Source of the DNA: Lujinxingiaceae bacterium
Lineage (GTDB): Bacteria; Myxococcota_A; Bradymonadia; Bradymonadales; Bradymonadaceae
Direction of reading: 5' to 3'
NCBI GenBank assembly: GCA_013697635.1
Contig: JACCWM010000112.1
Span: 1 to 46,500, forward strand
DNA: 46,500 nt
This document shows, piece by piece, positions 1 through 8,555 of this stretch; the stretch's first letter is position 1; every line of letters starts with the position of its first letter. The position numbers and the translations under genes were made by a program. The notes beneath the pieces were generated by a model. The model saw only the letters and a program-made list of their open reading frames with translations, did not search any database and was not told the origin of the DNA.

Positions 1-1
1 A

Positions 2-118
2 TACGCTCGAGGCGGGCGTCTCGTTTTTAGCTTCCAACCTCCCTACGCCAATTCAATGTGCACAGAGCGCTTCTTGAGGCTTGTGCACGCGCTCGGCTCA
101 CGCTACCGTCTCTGGTAA
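2..118 (+). CDS. possible C-terminal end of a gene entering from the left edge
   Basis: An open frame runs from the first bases of the window to a TAA at 116-118, giving about 38 residues that begin near GGRLVFSF and end in YRLW. About two thirds of its codons end in G or C, which is only mildly coding-like. The frame could be the tail of an upstream gene; the GGRLVFSF stretch is vaguely like a strand of a Rossmann-type methyltransferase, but that is a guess. The alternative is plain intergenic sequence. The rest of the stretch up to the lipoprotein start at 230 shows no convincing gene. Confidence 0.22.
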   Translation, partial: YARGGRLVFSFQPPYANSMCTERFLRLVHALGSRYRLW

Positions 119-229
119 CAAAACCCCGTAAGGCCTTGATAAGAAAGAATTTTTTTGAACACCGGAGCGGCCTGTAATGGCGTGCCGGGGGGCCGTTGCA
201 GCCGCTTCGACCATGCACAAGGATCGAAG

Positions 230-1513
230 ATGCAGTCAGAGATGCGTTGGACGTTGAGCGTGTTCGCGATGGTAGCCTTGTTGGTGTGCGCCGGCTGCCA
301 GATGGTCGATTTGGATCGAATGGACGAGCAAGACGTGGAGACGCGCACGGCCTTGTCGGGCCTGGAGAGCCCATGCAAGATGCCGGGTCACCCGTCCAAG
401 CGCTGTCGCGACTGGGAGGCGGCGCGCGCGCAAGAAGAGCCCGTCGATGAGCCAGTTATCGATGAGCCAGTCGATGAGCCGGTTGTCCATGGGCCGGTGG
501 ACAACGCGACGACGCGGGCCTTGTGGCTTTGGAACGAGCAGCCCTCGACACGCGCAATGCTCGAGAACAGCCAGGGTGCACAGGATGCCTTCTTTCGCTT
601 TGCCGCTGCGCCCCAGGGCCAGCCGGCGCGTGCGCTCAACCGGGTATTCTTCGAGGCGCGCGAAAAGAGCAGCAGCGATCGCCAGGCCGAGCTTTTCAAA
701 ATAACCTATGATCCGATCACCAACGCCTCGCATCGGCCGGCGCTGCGCAGCTTTGTTCGGCGCGCAAACGCCCAGGGCATCGCCGTGGAGTACCTCGACG
801 GCCAGGCGATCTGGCTTGCCACCGATGCCAACGCCGCGGTGGCGATCAAGGTCTGTGAGGATGTTGTCGCCTTTAACCTGGCCACGCCCGCTCGTGAGGA
901 GCGTCTGGCCGGCGTACATCTCGACATTGAGCCGCACACCGTGACCAGCGGTCCCTACGCCTGGCACTGGTGGCAAGATCGCCTGGCCCAGGGCTACAAC
1001 GCCCAGTGGACTGCGCGCTAGCAGCATATCTTGAACAGTTGCCGCGCGCGCCTCGACGCCTACCAGGCTCAGAGCGGCCATCGGATGACGCTGAGCTCGG
1101 ATCTGGGCGCGGACTACGCCCACTACAACAAGCCGCTGCTCAAGTTTCTAAACGACCAAGGCGGGCCGCTCGACTACATCACGATCATGAATTATTTCGA
1201 CGACCGCAACAACGCCCACGGCAAGCCGGCCTTCTTTCACGGCATGCTCGAGGAAAACACCATGGTCGGCGGCCTCGAACAAAACCTCGCCCTGTGGAGC
1301 GCCGTACCCTTGCTGATCGGGGTGGAGACGGGGCCGACCTCGATCGCACCCGACTGGCAGTCCTTCTATCAGGAGGGGTGGCGCCCGATGTACGCCATGC
1401 TCGATCACATGATGGCGCACTACTCTGGGGCGGGTCTGCTCGGCTGGGCGGTTCATCACTATGCGCCGCACAGCTTCGCCGCGCTGTGCGAGTGGGGTGG
1501 CGAGCAGTGCTAG
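230..1513 (+). pseudogene. glycosidase-like (TIM-barrel type) lipoprotein split by an in-frame TAG
   Basis: Translation from the ATG at 230 gives a signal peptide with a cysteine near residue 21 (VCAGC), so a lipoprotein is likely. A Pro/Val/Asp-rich linker follows, with repeated DEPV units (about 450-500). The globular part has GVHLDIEPHT (D232, E234), a DxE pattern typical of TIM-barrel glycoside hydrolases, and further on ITIMNYFDD, as in family 18-like enzymes. A TAG at 1019-1021 (codon 264) interrupts the frame. The same frame then continues with the same protein character to the TAG at 1511-1513, for 427 codons in total. The frame is unchanged, so this is a nonsense substitution (for example from CAG), a sequencing error, or readthrough. 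Residues near the catalytic region lie before the stop; about 160 residues of the barrel lie after it. Substrate unknown. Confidence 0.6.
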
Positions 1514-1689
1514 GACGTGGCTTAGGGTAAAAAAGCCTGCGCGAGAGCGCGCGCGTCCATGGGCAAATTGGGCGCCGATCTTGCCCTCGAAAGGAGCGGA
1601 ACTAAGTTGGCCAACCATCCGAGCAGTTTGGCCGACTTGGCCGGCGCCCGCCGTAGCGGTGTCGTGACCACCCTATGAAAAGGTGTCTC

Positions 1690-2049
1690 ATGTACGAATT
1701 GGAAAACCCCAAAAACGGCGACTTTGTAATCGTGACGATCAACGGACGCCTTGGCGAGGATGTGGATCGCGTGGCATCGAGGCTCGAGAAGGTCTTCGAT
1801 GCCCACGACAAGGTCAACCTGCTGATCAAGCTCGAGGACATTGAGGGCGTTGACGCCGACACGCTCTGGAAGAACCTCAAGCTCACCGCTAAACACTTCG
1901 ATGAGATTGAGCGTTTTGGTGTGGTGGGCGACTCGGAGATGATCGAGTGGATGGCACGCATCAGCAAGCCGATCACCTCGGCCGACGTGCGCCACTTCGA
2001 CGTCGACGAGGTCGGTGAGGCCGAGCGTTGGGTGCGCGGCAAGGGCTAA
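1690..2049 (+). CDS. SpoIIAA-like (STAS-fold) protein
   Basis: This 119-residue cytoplasmic protein matches the SpoIIAA-like family, small STAS-fold proteins. It has the family pattern of an N-terminal beta strand (FVIVTINGRL), then KVNLLIKLEDIEG, LWKNLKLTAKHFD, the central GVVGDSEMIEWMARI, and a C-terminal VRHFDVDEVGEAERWVRG. I chose the ATG at 1690 because AAAAGG lies six bases upstream; an in-frame ATG at 1675 would add MKRCL. Members of the family bind lipids or act as anti-sigma-antagonist relatives, but the real role is mostly unknown and no anti-sigma partner lies nearby. The gene converges on the lipoprotein gene that ends five bases away. Confidence 0.75.
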   Translation: MYELENPKNGDFVIVTINGRLGEDVDRVASRLEKVFDAHDKVNLLIKLEDIEGVDADTLWKNLKLTAKHFDEIERFGVVGDSEMIEWMARISKPITSADVRHFDVDEVGEAERWVRGKG

Positions 2050-2054
2050 ACGCT

Positions 2055-3176
2055 TTAGTTGAAGCTGTAGACGCCTATGAGCGCGCCACCGTCGCGCTCA
2101 TAGGCGCCAAACCAGACGGCGCCCGAGCCGGGAAAACTCACGTCGGGGTGGACGAGCACCTGAACGCTTGAAAAATCGTGGCCGTAGGGATCGTCGTCCG
2201 GGTCGGCCAACTCCTCGATTTGACCGACATCAACGCTGGCGCGCGCGTCAGCCAGGCTGTTGCCTCCTGAGGCGACGATGTCCGAGCCGTAGCGCGCATA
2301 GTGGCCCTCGAGGGCCGCGCGCAGATCCGAGGCAAAACGGGTGTGAAGGCCATCAGCAAGCGCAGCCTCGGGCCAGGAGGCAAAGGGCGCGCTCCAACTG
2401 ACGCCGATTTCGGCGGCACGCGTGGCGAGCACGGCCTCGCGGCGCACCTCGACGCCGCGCTCGTTGGTCGCCGCAAAAACCAGCGGTGTGCTGGCATCAA
2501 AGGCCGCAGCGAGCAGCGCATAGGCGGTGAAATCGACGTGGAAGTGGCGTGGGCCATCGGCAAAAACGTCGATGCCCGCGCGGCTCGCGTGTGCCTGCGC
2601 AAGTGCGGAGTTGGCCGTCAGGCGGCCACGAAAGCCGACGCCATCGGCCAAGCTCAGGGGCGTGAGGTTCTTCCAGACAAAAATGGCTGAGCTGCCGCGC
2701 TGCGTGGCGACTTGCACGCGCGGCTTGAACATCGCATAGGCCGTACGCCCGCTGGCCGTCGAGAGGCGAAGGTAGAGGCGGCCGTCGGTGGCGAGCATCT
2801 GGCCCAGCTCCACATGGCTGAGCTCGACTTCGAATTTGCGAGCGCTGACGCTGCGTGCGCCAGAAAGCGCCGCCTGCGCTGTTGCCGCGCTCACCGCAGT
2901 GAGGTTGTGGCTGGTGCGTCCACGCACCACCCAGCGCATCGTCTCACCGCTGCCGGGCAGCGCCTCGACCACCGGGCGAAACCAAACGGTCATGCCCTCG
3001 ATACGTGCGCTGAGCTCTTCGAGGCTATCGGACTTGCCATCATCATCGTTGGCGTCGACCACCACGACGCTCTCCTGAGCCGTGGTATGCTCGTCGAGCG
3101 CCTCACTGCAAGCAAAGCAGCCGATCAAGATCAAAAACATCGCGAATTGAAGCGTATAAGTGCGCGCAGAGTGCAT
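2055..3176 (-). CDS. predicted surface lipoprotein, unknown function
   Basis: The 373-residue product begins MHSARTYTLQFAMFLI and has a lipobox ending LIGC or CFAC, followed by an acidic linker (DANDDDGKSDS). The rest is a soluble, probably beta-rich domain with no motif I recognise. The start at 3176 was chosen because it gives a clean signal peptide with GAGG about eight bases upstream; an upstream in-frame start would add 28 charged residues before the signal. It is divergent from the immunity-like gene and convergent with the SpoIIAA-like gene. The gene end contains a strong inverted repeat (2072-2106). Confidence 0.7.
   Translation of the reverse strand: MHSARTYTLQFAMFLILIGCFACSEALDEHTTAQESVVVVDANDDDGKSDSLEELSARIEGMTVWFRPVVEALPGSGETMRWVVRGRTSHNLTAVSAATAQAALSGARSVSARKFEVELSHVELGQMLATDGRLYLRLSTASGRTAYAMFKPRVQVATQRGSSAIFVWKNLTPLSLADGVGFRGRLTANSALAQAHASRAGIDVFADGPRHFHVDFTAYALLAAAFDASTPLVFAATNERGVEVRREAVLATRAAEIGVSWSAPFASWPEAALADGLHTRFASDLRAALEGHYARYGSDIVASGGNSLADARASVDVGQIEELADPDDDPYGHDFSSVQVLVHPDVSFPGSGAVWFGAYERDGGALIGVYSFN
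2072..2106. other. 14-bp perfect inverted repeat inside a gene end
   Basis: Arms 2072-2085 and 2093-2106 are exact reverse complements with a seven-base loop. The repeat lies in the last codons of the minus-strand lipoprotein gene, just past the plus-strand stop at 2049. The two genes are only five bases apart, so it may stop transcription in either direction. No T-run follows on either strand, so a classical intrinsic terminator is not shown. Confidence 0.55.
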
Positions 3177-3275
3177 GAGGAGCCTCGGCTGTGTTCGTCT
3201 AAGAAGACTGCAAATCACGTCGGTGCCAATACAAAAATCGCGCCACACAGGGCGTCGCACAAAATTGCCCTGTAG

Positions 3276-3434
3276 ATGGCGTCGTTATTGAGCCTGCTCG
3301 GCGTTGGCCGGATCGGCCAGGCCTTGGACCAGGTGGCTGATCGAGCAGCCAGCGGCAAGTGCGCTGGCCATTGGCCTTGGGCACCTGGGACTTACGCTTG
3401 GATGAGCACTAAAACGGTTGGAGGAGCGCCATGA
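3276..3434 (+). CDS. candidate 52-residue small protein upstream of the immunity-like gene
   Basis: A closed frame begins MASLLSLLGVGRIGQALDQV and ends in a TGA that overlaps the next ATG as ATGA (3431-3434), a typical translational-coupling arrangement. The N-terminal half is amphipathic and uses GC-ending codons; the C-terminal half (KCAGHWPWAP onwards) looks less protein-like. No Shine-Dalgarno sequence precedes the ATG. It could be a small peptide gene or chance. Apart from it the intergenic stretch 3177-3430 shows only divergent upstream sequence. Confidence 0.25.
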   Translation: MASLLSLLGVGRIGQALDQVADRAASGKCAGHWPWAPGTYAWMSTKTVGGAP

Positions 3435-3631
3435 CACGCGATGAAATGATCTTGATTATCCGCGAGCTGCAAGAGGGCCAGGCACCGGAGCGCGACATCG
3501 ACGCGATGGTGGGTCGCGTCGAGCAGGCCACGGGCTATCCCGACATCCTGGAGTTGCTCGAGGACGAAGACGAGTTCTCGCCCGAAGAGATCGTCGAGTT
3601 GATCTTTGGCTACTCCGAGCGCGAGGCCTGA
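3431..3631 (+). CDS. small colicin/pyocin-immunity-like protein
   Basis: This 66-residue acidic protein has a very good ribosome site (GGAGGA about five bases before the ATG). Its layout follows the colicin E/pyocin S immunity family: TRDEMILIIREL, an acidic turn, a helix of the type DIDAMVGRVEQATGYPDILELL (compare the family pattern ...VxxFExxTxHPxxSDLI), an acidic loop, then FSPEEIVELI (compare DSPxxIV). The usual SDLI segment is DILELL here. Family members neutralise DNase or RNase bacteriocins by binding them. No nuclease bacteriocin gene is adjacent, so it is an orphan, perhaps protecting against neighbours' toxins or doing something else. Assignment is by eye. Confidence 0.55.
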   Translation: MTRDEMILIIRELQEGQAPERDIDAMVGRVEQATGYPDILELLEDEDEFSPEEIVELIFGYSEREA

Positions 3632-3649
3632 GTCAGCCCCGCGCGCCGC

Positions 3650-5263
3650 TCAGCACTCACACTGATGTCCGCAATTGGTCGGCTTGCACACGCAGGTCTC
3701 GACGGCTTGGTAGCGCTGAATGGCCGTGGGCCCGGCCGTATTGCCGCAAACGCTGCGGCAGATATTGGTCGTGCAGGCTGCAAGGCAGGTGCGGTAGGTC
3801 GTACAGGCCGGATCGTTGTTGCAGGTCTGGTTGGCCGACGTGCAGTCAGCACCTGAGCGCCCGGTGACATCGTCGCGGCAGCTCGTGCAGGCACCCGGTC
3901 CAAAGCATTTGCTCTCGCCACAGTTGTCGCCGCGCACGCAATTGTTGCTGCATTCACCGCAATGACTTCTGCTAGTGGTGAGATCTGCACAGGTGTCGCC
4001 ACACAAATCCTCGCCCAGTATGCAGCTTAGGAAGGTGCCTGACTCCGTCGACGAGCTCGTCAGATGGAGTCGGCCAACCGGTTGCACCGTCGCGTTGTTC
4101 AAAGTGCCCCGGGTCACCAGGCCACTGCGAGTCTCGGTGCGCGTGCGCGTGAGATGAAAGCTCAGGCTGGCGAGCTCCTCGTCGTCAATCGCGGCGTCGA
4201 TCGTCGAGCGCGGCAAACTGAATCCGCCGCTGGCATCGTTGGCGCTGCAGCTGAGCACGCCGACACGTCCAAGCTTGGAGGTGACAATCGCCGTCAGCGT
4301 GACTGAGTCGCTGCCCGCCTCCCAGTTGAACTCGACCGGGCCCTCGCCAAAGATTGTGCCTAGACCAATGGCCACATTGGACGGCGAGCTCTGCAGGTGC
4401 TTGGTGGTCGTAAAGCTCTGCTCGAAGCCCGCAAAGCCTGCGGCCGTGCTGCCGTTGGCCCTGACCGTGATCGTGCTTGCATCCGTAAAGAGTGAGCCGC
4501 CGCCGGCATTGCTGAAGCTGTAGGGCGGCGAGAGCGTGAGCGGTTCGGTCGTGCCGGTAAAGTTCAAGTTGCCGGCGTTGAAGCTCTCGGTCTTGCGACA
4601 GGCGGGGTTGTTGGCGACGGGGAAATAGCACTCCTCGTCGTTGGCGCAGCTCAAGTCGCAGGCGCGCTTGCACTGGCCAGCACAGCCGGCCGTGAAGGCA
4701 CAATACTCGTTGGCCTCGCAGCCGTCCGGGCAATCGGGATACTGGCTCAGCCAGCAGCCGCCGATCTGCAGGGCGCATGACGGCGCAGCAGCGGCCGATG
4801 CATCAGGCACAAAGAAGGCCGAGGCGGTCGCTGAGACCAGATCACCGCCCGTTCGTGCCGTGAGCACGATCGAGCCCAGCGCGTATTCGCCAGGCTCGAT
4901 GACCCCGGTGTCGTCCTCACCACCACCGGTGTCGTCGGTTGTATGGCTTGTGTCGTCGCCACCACCGCCGGTGTCGTTGCTGCCGGTGTCGCCGGAGGTG
5001 TTGTTGGTGTTGTTGTTGTTGGTGTTGTTGGTATTGTTGGTGTTGTTGGCGCCGGTGTCAGAATCGTTGTTGTCATCTTCACAGCTGCACGTGCCCATGG
5101 TGCCGCTGGTGCGACAGCTACGCGAGCCGATCGCGCCGTCGTCACAGGTGCACGCCTCTTCCAGGCCAGCGCGACAGCGCGGTTCCACGGGTTGGTCATC
5201 GCTGCAAGCCGAGAGGAAAATAAAGGCAATTAATAACAACAAAGCACAAAAAGTTGCGCGCAT
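3650..5263 (-). CDS. cysteine-rich lipoprotein with Asn-Asn-Thr linker
   Basis: The 537-residue product has a signal peptide with lipobox LSAC. Next comes a short cysteine module (C-x-x-G-x-x-x-x-C-x-C-x-x-G) resembling the start of the large RCC1 lipoprotein at 40256-43183. A long flexible linker rich in NNT, DTG and GGDD follows (about residues 65-125). A middle module contains CPDGCEANEYCAF and further cysteines (about 160-215). Then comes a beta-rich part without cysteines and a cysteine-rich tail of about 120 residues. It is probably a cell-surface protein whose linker lifts the domains off the membrane. No enzymatic motif is visible. Divergent from the S1-domain gene across 275 bp. Confidence 0.75.
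   Translation of the reverse strand: MRATFCALLLLIAFIFLSACSDDQPVEPRCRAGLEEACTCDDGAIGSRSCRTSGTMGTCSCEDDNNDSDTGANNTNNTNNTNNNNTNNTSGDTGSNDTGGGGDDTSHTTDDTGGGEDDTGVIEPGEYALGSIVLTARTGGDLVSATASAFFVPDASAAAAPSCALQIGGCWLSQYPDCPDGCEANEYCAFTAGCAGQCKRACDLSCANDEECYFPVANNPACRKTESFNAGNLNFTGTTEPLTLSPPYSFSNAGGGSLFTDASTITVRANGSTAAGFAGFEQSFTTTKHLQSSPSNVAIGLGTIFGEGPVEFNWEAGSDSVTLTAIVTSKLGRVGVLSCSANDASGGFSLPRSTIDAAIDDEELASLSFHLTRTRTETRSGLVTRGTLNNATVQPVGRLHLTSSSTESGTFLSCILGEDLCGDTCADLTTSRSHCGECSNNCVRGDNCGESKCFGPGACTSCRDDVTGRSGADCTSANQTCNNDPACTTYRTCLAACTTNICRSVCGNTAGPTAIQRYQAVETCVCKPTNCGHQCEC
4998..5050. repeat. short tandem repeat encoding Asn-Asn-Thr linker
   Basis: Imperfect GTTGTTGGT-type units on the plus strand encode NNT units in the minus-strand lipoprotein. 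In-frame copy-number change would alter linker length without breaking the gene. Confidence 0.8.
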
Positions 5264-5294
5264 CTTCAGACTCCCAGTGGCTCAACACAGTCGA

Positions 5295-5310
5295 TTCAAC
5301 CCAAAAAATT
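5295..5310. promoter_or_regulatory. sequence shared by upstream regions of two Asn-Thr lipoprotein genes
   Basis: The plus strand reads TTCAACCCAAAAAATT here, 32-47 bases upstream of the lipoprotein start at 5263. Nearly the same string (one A fewer) lies at 33266-33280 upstream of the other Asn-Thr lipoprotein gene, where it overlaps a predicted -35. The distances to the start codons differ, so a common function is only a possibility. I see no convincing promoter elsewhere in 5264-5538. Confidence 0.3.
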
Positions 5311-5538
5311 CAACGATTCGCAGCGAACCCTAACAGATTGGCCAAAGCACTGTCAAAAACTGACGCTGCGCCGCCGAGTGCAAGCAAAAGGGGGCACGAA
5401 TGTTTCCCACCCCCAGGCTGTTGAGGAGTGCGTCGCCGGTTTACAACCCGACCAGATCCGTCCAGTATGTGCGCGGTGCCGCCTGCAGCCCGAATACGCC
5501 CTCCACTTTTGACAAACCCTACGACCCCGTTGACGTCC

Positions 5539-7065
5539 ATGAGCAGCGATAAAAAAGAATCCAAAGATCAGTCGATTCCTCCGCGCGTGCGCAAGCCCTC
5601 GGATAAGCCCGACGACGCCGTCCTCAGCGGTGAGCAGGCCAGCGAGCAGGCCAGCGAGAAGGCCGAGCCGGCTGAGCCCGCACGTTTGGCGCCGTTGGTG
5701 CCGCGTCCGGCCCCAAAGCCCGCCGCTGAGGTGGCTGCAGCAGCGGCGCGTCGCTCGATGCCCGAGACGCGCGTGGCGCGGCCCGAGCCCAAGCAAAGCC
5801 GCGCAAGCGAGAAGGCCAACGCCTCGTCGAGCCAGGGCCTGACCTTTGGTGATGCCGAGGCGACGATGGACGACTTTGAGGCCCTGCTCAACGCCGAGGC
5901 GGCCAACACGCCCAAGCGTCGCAAGTTCGACATCGGTGACGTCGTCGAGGGCACGATCATCAGCATCGGGCGCCACATCTTCGTCGATCTCGGTGACCAG
6001 TACGAGGGCGTCGCCGCGCGCGATGGTTATCTGGACAAGGACGGCAACCTGACGATCGAGGTCGGCGAGTCGACGCGCTTTTTTGTGCTCTCGAAGAAGG
6101 GCGGCATCCAACTGGGCAAGGAGATGGAGGGCGGCAGCGGCCTGGAGACGGTCGAGACGGCCTATGAGGCCGGCATCCCGATCAAGGGCCGGGTCATGGC
6201 GACGAACAAGGGCGGCTTCGAGATCGATTTGGGCGGCGTCGCGGCGTTTTGCCCGATCAGCCAGATCGACCTGGCCTTCACCGAGGATCCCAACGTCCAT
6301 GTCGGCCAGAGCTACACCTTTCGCGTCACCGAAGTGCGCGAGGGCGGGCGTACCGTCGTCGTCAGCCGCGCCGCCTTGCAGCGCGACGAGCGCGACGCAG
6401 CCCGACAAGAGACCCTGGACAAGCTCGAGCCCGGCGTGCGCCTCGAGGGCCGCGTCACGCGCGTGGCCGACTTTGGCGCTTTTGTCGATCTGGGCGGCAT
6501 CGAGGGCCTGGTGCACATCTCCCAGATCAGCCACGCCAACGTCGACAAGGCCTCCGACCACCTCAAAGAGGGCGACACGGTGCTCGTCGAGGTGCTCAAC
6601 ATCGAGCAGCCCGTGGGCGATCGCCAGATGCGCATCGGCCTGAGCATGAAGGCCGTTGAGGAGGACCCCTGGCTCAGCGTCAACGATCGCTTTGCCGTGG
6701 GCCAAAAGCTCGAGGGCACGGTCGTGCGCCTGGCGCCCTTTGGCGCCTTCGTCGAGCTTGCGCCCGGCCTCGACGGCCTGGTGCACGTCTCGCAGATGAG
6801 CTGGGAGCGCCATGTGGCAACGCCCAGCGACATCGTCGCGCTCGGTGAGCGCGTCAACGTCGAGGTCCAAGACATCGACATCTTGCGCCGGCGCATCAGC
6901 CTGAGCATCAAGGGTGCGCCACCGGCTCGCGAGGTCGTCGAGGACGTCAAGCCTGGCGCCAAGCCTCGCCCCGAGGTCGAGCCGACAAGCTACGACGACG
7001 CTCCGGCTGGACGCGGCCGCTTCGGTACGCTAGGAGATCTGCTCAAGGCACGCAAAGACGACTGA
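5539..7065 (+). CDS. four-S1-domain RNA-binding protein (ribosomal protein S1-like)
   Basis: The 508-residue protein has a charged, low-complexity N-terminal region (about residues 1-125; repeats of SEQA, Ala/Pro/Arg rich). Four S1/OB-fold repeats follow at about 129-200, 214-287, 298-372 and 387-459. Repeats three and four carry the canonical GxVxxxxxFGAFVxL and GLVHxSQ signatures (for example [19 protein letters not shown]). Ribosomal protein S1 of most Gram-negatives has six S1 repeats, so this may be a second, shorter S1-type protein. I placed the start at [10 protein letters not shown] because upstream codons in frame look non-coding, although no good ribosome site is visible. It is followed 16 bases later by the flavoenzyme gene, probably co-transcribed. 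Confidence 0.8.
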   Translation: MSSDKKESKDQSIPPRVRKPSDKPDDAVLSGEQASEQASEKAEPAEPARLAPLVPRPAPKPAAEVAAAAARRSMPETRVARPEPKQSRASEKANASSSQGLTFGDAEATMDDFEALLNAEAANTPKRRKFDIGDVVEGTIISIGRHIFVDLGDQYEGVAARDGYLDKDGNLTIEVGESTRFFVLSKKGGIQLGKEMEGGSGLETVETAYEAGIPIKGRVMATNKGGFEIDLGGVAAFCPISQIDLAFTEDPNVHVGQSYTFRVTEVREGGRTVVVSRAALQRDERDAARQETLDKLEPGVRLEGRVTRVADFGAFVDLGGIEGLVHISQISHANVDKASDHLKEGDTVLVEVLNIEQPVGDRQMRIGLSMKAVEEDPWLSVNDRFAVGQKLEGTVVRLAPFGAFVELAPGLDGLVHVSQMSWERHVATPSDIVALGERVNVEVQDIDILRRRISLSIKGAPPAREVVEDVKPGAKPRPEVEPTSYDDAPAGRGRFGTLGDLLKARKDD

Positions 7066-7081
7066 CCGCAGCGGAGAACCG

Positions 7082-8392
7082 ATGAAGGCCACCACCAAGA
7101 AAGACGTCTCGCTTGCAGCCCAGAGCAACTACGGACGCCGGCGCCAGTCGGAGATCTACGTGGGCGGCGTCAGCGGCCAGAGCGCGGGCGTGCCCCTCGA
7201 TCTGGTCGAACTCGAGAGCCGCGCACGCGAGGTGATGTCACGCGAAGCCTATGCTTATGTGGCGGGCGGCGCGGGCGTCGAGAGCACGATCTTGGAGAAC
7301 CGCGAGGGCTTCGAGCGCTGGCGCATCGTGCCGCGCATGCTCAACGACGTCTCCTCGCGTGATACCTCGATCGAGCTCTTTGGCCAGCGATTGCCTGCGC
7401 CCTTTTTGCTTGCCCCGATTGGCGTGCTCGAGATGGCCCACGAGCAAGCCGATCTGGCCGTCGCGCGCGCCTGTGCCGCTGAGGGCGTACCGATGATCTT
7501 CTCCAACCAGGCCTCGGTCTCCATGGAGGAGTGCGCCGCGCAGATGGACACCTCGCCGCGCTGGTTTCAGCTCTATTGGAGCGCCTCCAACGATCTCGTC
7601 GAGAGTTTTGTCGCGCGCGCCGAAGCCAGCGGCTGTCAGGCAATCGTGGTGACGCTCGATACAACGATGTTGGGCTGGCGCGTGCGTGATCTCGATCTTG
7701 CCTACCTGCCTTTTCTTCGCGGCAAGGGCATCGCCCAGTACACCTCCGATCCGGTTTTTCGCATGCTGCTCAAGGCCCAGGGGGGCGATGAACTCAGCTC
7801 GGAGCGCAAGATCAACCTCAACACGCTCAAGGTACTCTTTGAGCTGGCCGAGCACTATCCCGACGGCTTCTTGAAGAATCTCACCTCCGGTGAGCCCCTC
7901 TCGGCCGTGCGAAAGTTCATCGGAATCTATTCGCGGCCGTCGCTGACCTGGGACGATCTGGCGTTTTTGCGCGAGCGCACCAAGTTGCCGATCTTGCTCA
8001 AGGGCATCTTGCACCCCGACGATGGCAGAAAGGCCGTCGACGCCGGTATGGACGGCATCGTCGTCTCCAACCATGGCGGCCGCCAGGTCGACGGCGCGAT
8101 CGCCTCGATCGACGCGCTGCCCACGGTGGTCGAGGCCGCCGACGGCAACATCCCGGTGCTCTTCGACAGCGGCATTCGCACCGGCGCCGACGCTTTTAAG
8201 GCGCTCGCGCTGGGTGCGCGCGCGGTTTGCCTGGGCCGGCCCTACGTCTATGGCCTGGCCGTCGGCGGTCAAAAGGGCGTTGAGAACGTCATTCAAAACT
8301 TCAAAGCCGACTTCGATCTGACCATGGGCCTTGCGGGCTGTCGCAGCGTCGCTGAGATCACGCGCGGCGCGCTCGTGCGCCGCAGCGCCTGA
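7082..8392 (+). CDS. FMN-dependent alpha-hydroxy-acid oxidase, lactate 2-monooxygenase-like
   Basis: The 436-residue protein belongs to the FMN-dependent alpha-hydroxy-acid dehydrogenase family (glycolate oxidase, lactate dehydrogenase LldD, lactate monooxygenase). Visible landmarks are AYAYVAGGAG near the start, PFLLAPIG, FSNQASVSMEE, the catalytic-histidine signature SNHGGRQVDG (H331), and the FMN-phosphate part DSGIRTGADAFKALALGA. The segment GWRVRDLDLAYLPFLRGKG followed by SDPVF is typical of the lactate 2-monooxygenase subfamily, which turns lactate plus oxygen into acetate, CO2 and water. GGAG precedes the ATG. Length is a little above the family's usual 350-400. Substrate is inferred from family only. 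Confidence 0.85.
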   Translation: MKATTKKDVSLAAQSNYGRRRQSEIYVGGVSGQSAGVPLDLVELESRAREVMSREAYAYVAGGAGVESTILENREGFERWRIVPRMLNDVSSRDTSIELFGQRLPAPFLLAPIGVLEMAHEQADLAVARACAAEGVPMIFSNQASVSMEECAAQMDTSPRWFQLYWSASNDLVESFVARAEASGCQAIVVTLDTTMLGWRVRDLDLAYLPFLRGKGIAQYTSDPVFRMLLKAQGGDELSSERKINLNTLKVLFELAEHYPDGFLKNLTSGEPLSAVRKFIGIYSRPSLTWDDLAFLRERTKLPILLKGILHPDDGRKAVDAGMDGIVVSNHGGRQVDGAIASIDALPTVVEAADGNIPVLFDSGIRTGADAFKALALGARAVCLGRPYVYGLAVGGQKGVENVIQNFKADFDLTMGLAGCRSVAEITRGALVRRSA

Positions 8393-8555
8393 TCGCTCAG
8401 GGCCGACAGTTGGGATTTTCCGGGTTGCCCCCGGCCAACTGCGAGTGCGTGATCTGCCAGACGATTTTCTTGCGCCCGCGCAAAGCCGTTCTAATCTCGA
8501 AGATCCGACGAGTGACGCTCTCTTGTGCCCTTTTTGGCCGGCGTGTGGACCCTGG

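Noticed and set aside
1461-1667. 68-residue plus-strand frame between the split lipoprotein and the SpoIIAA-like gene
   Set aside because: Basic, Trp/Ala/Arg-rich and overlaps the end of the lipoprotein frame; no ribosome site seen.
3199-3384. 61-residue minus-strand frame in the intergenic gap
   Set aside because: Arg/Pro/Gly-rich, no ribosome site, overlaps the upstream region of the lipoprotein gene on the same strand.
5353-6870. 505-residue open frame on the minus strand
   Set aside because: It lies wholly opposite the S1-domain gene, lacks recognisable domains and is an artefact of high GC codon use.
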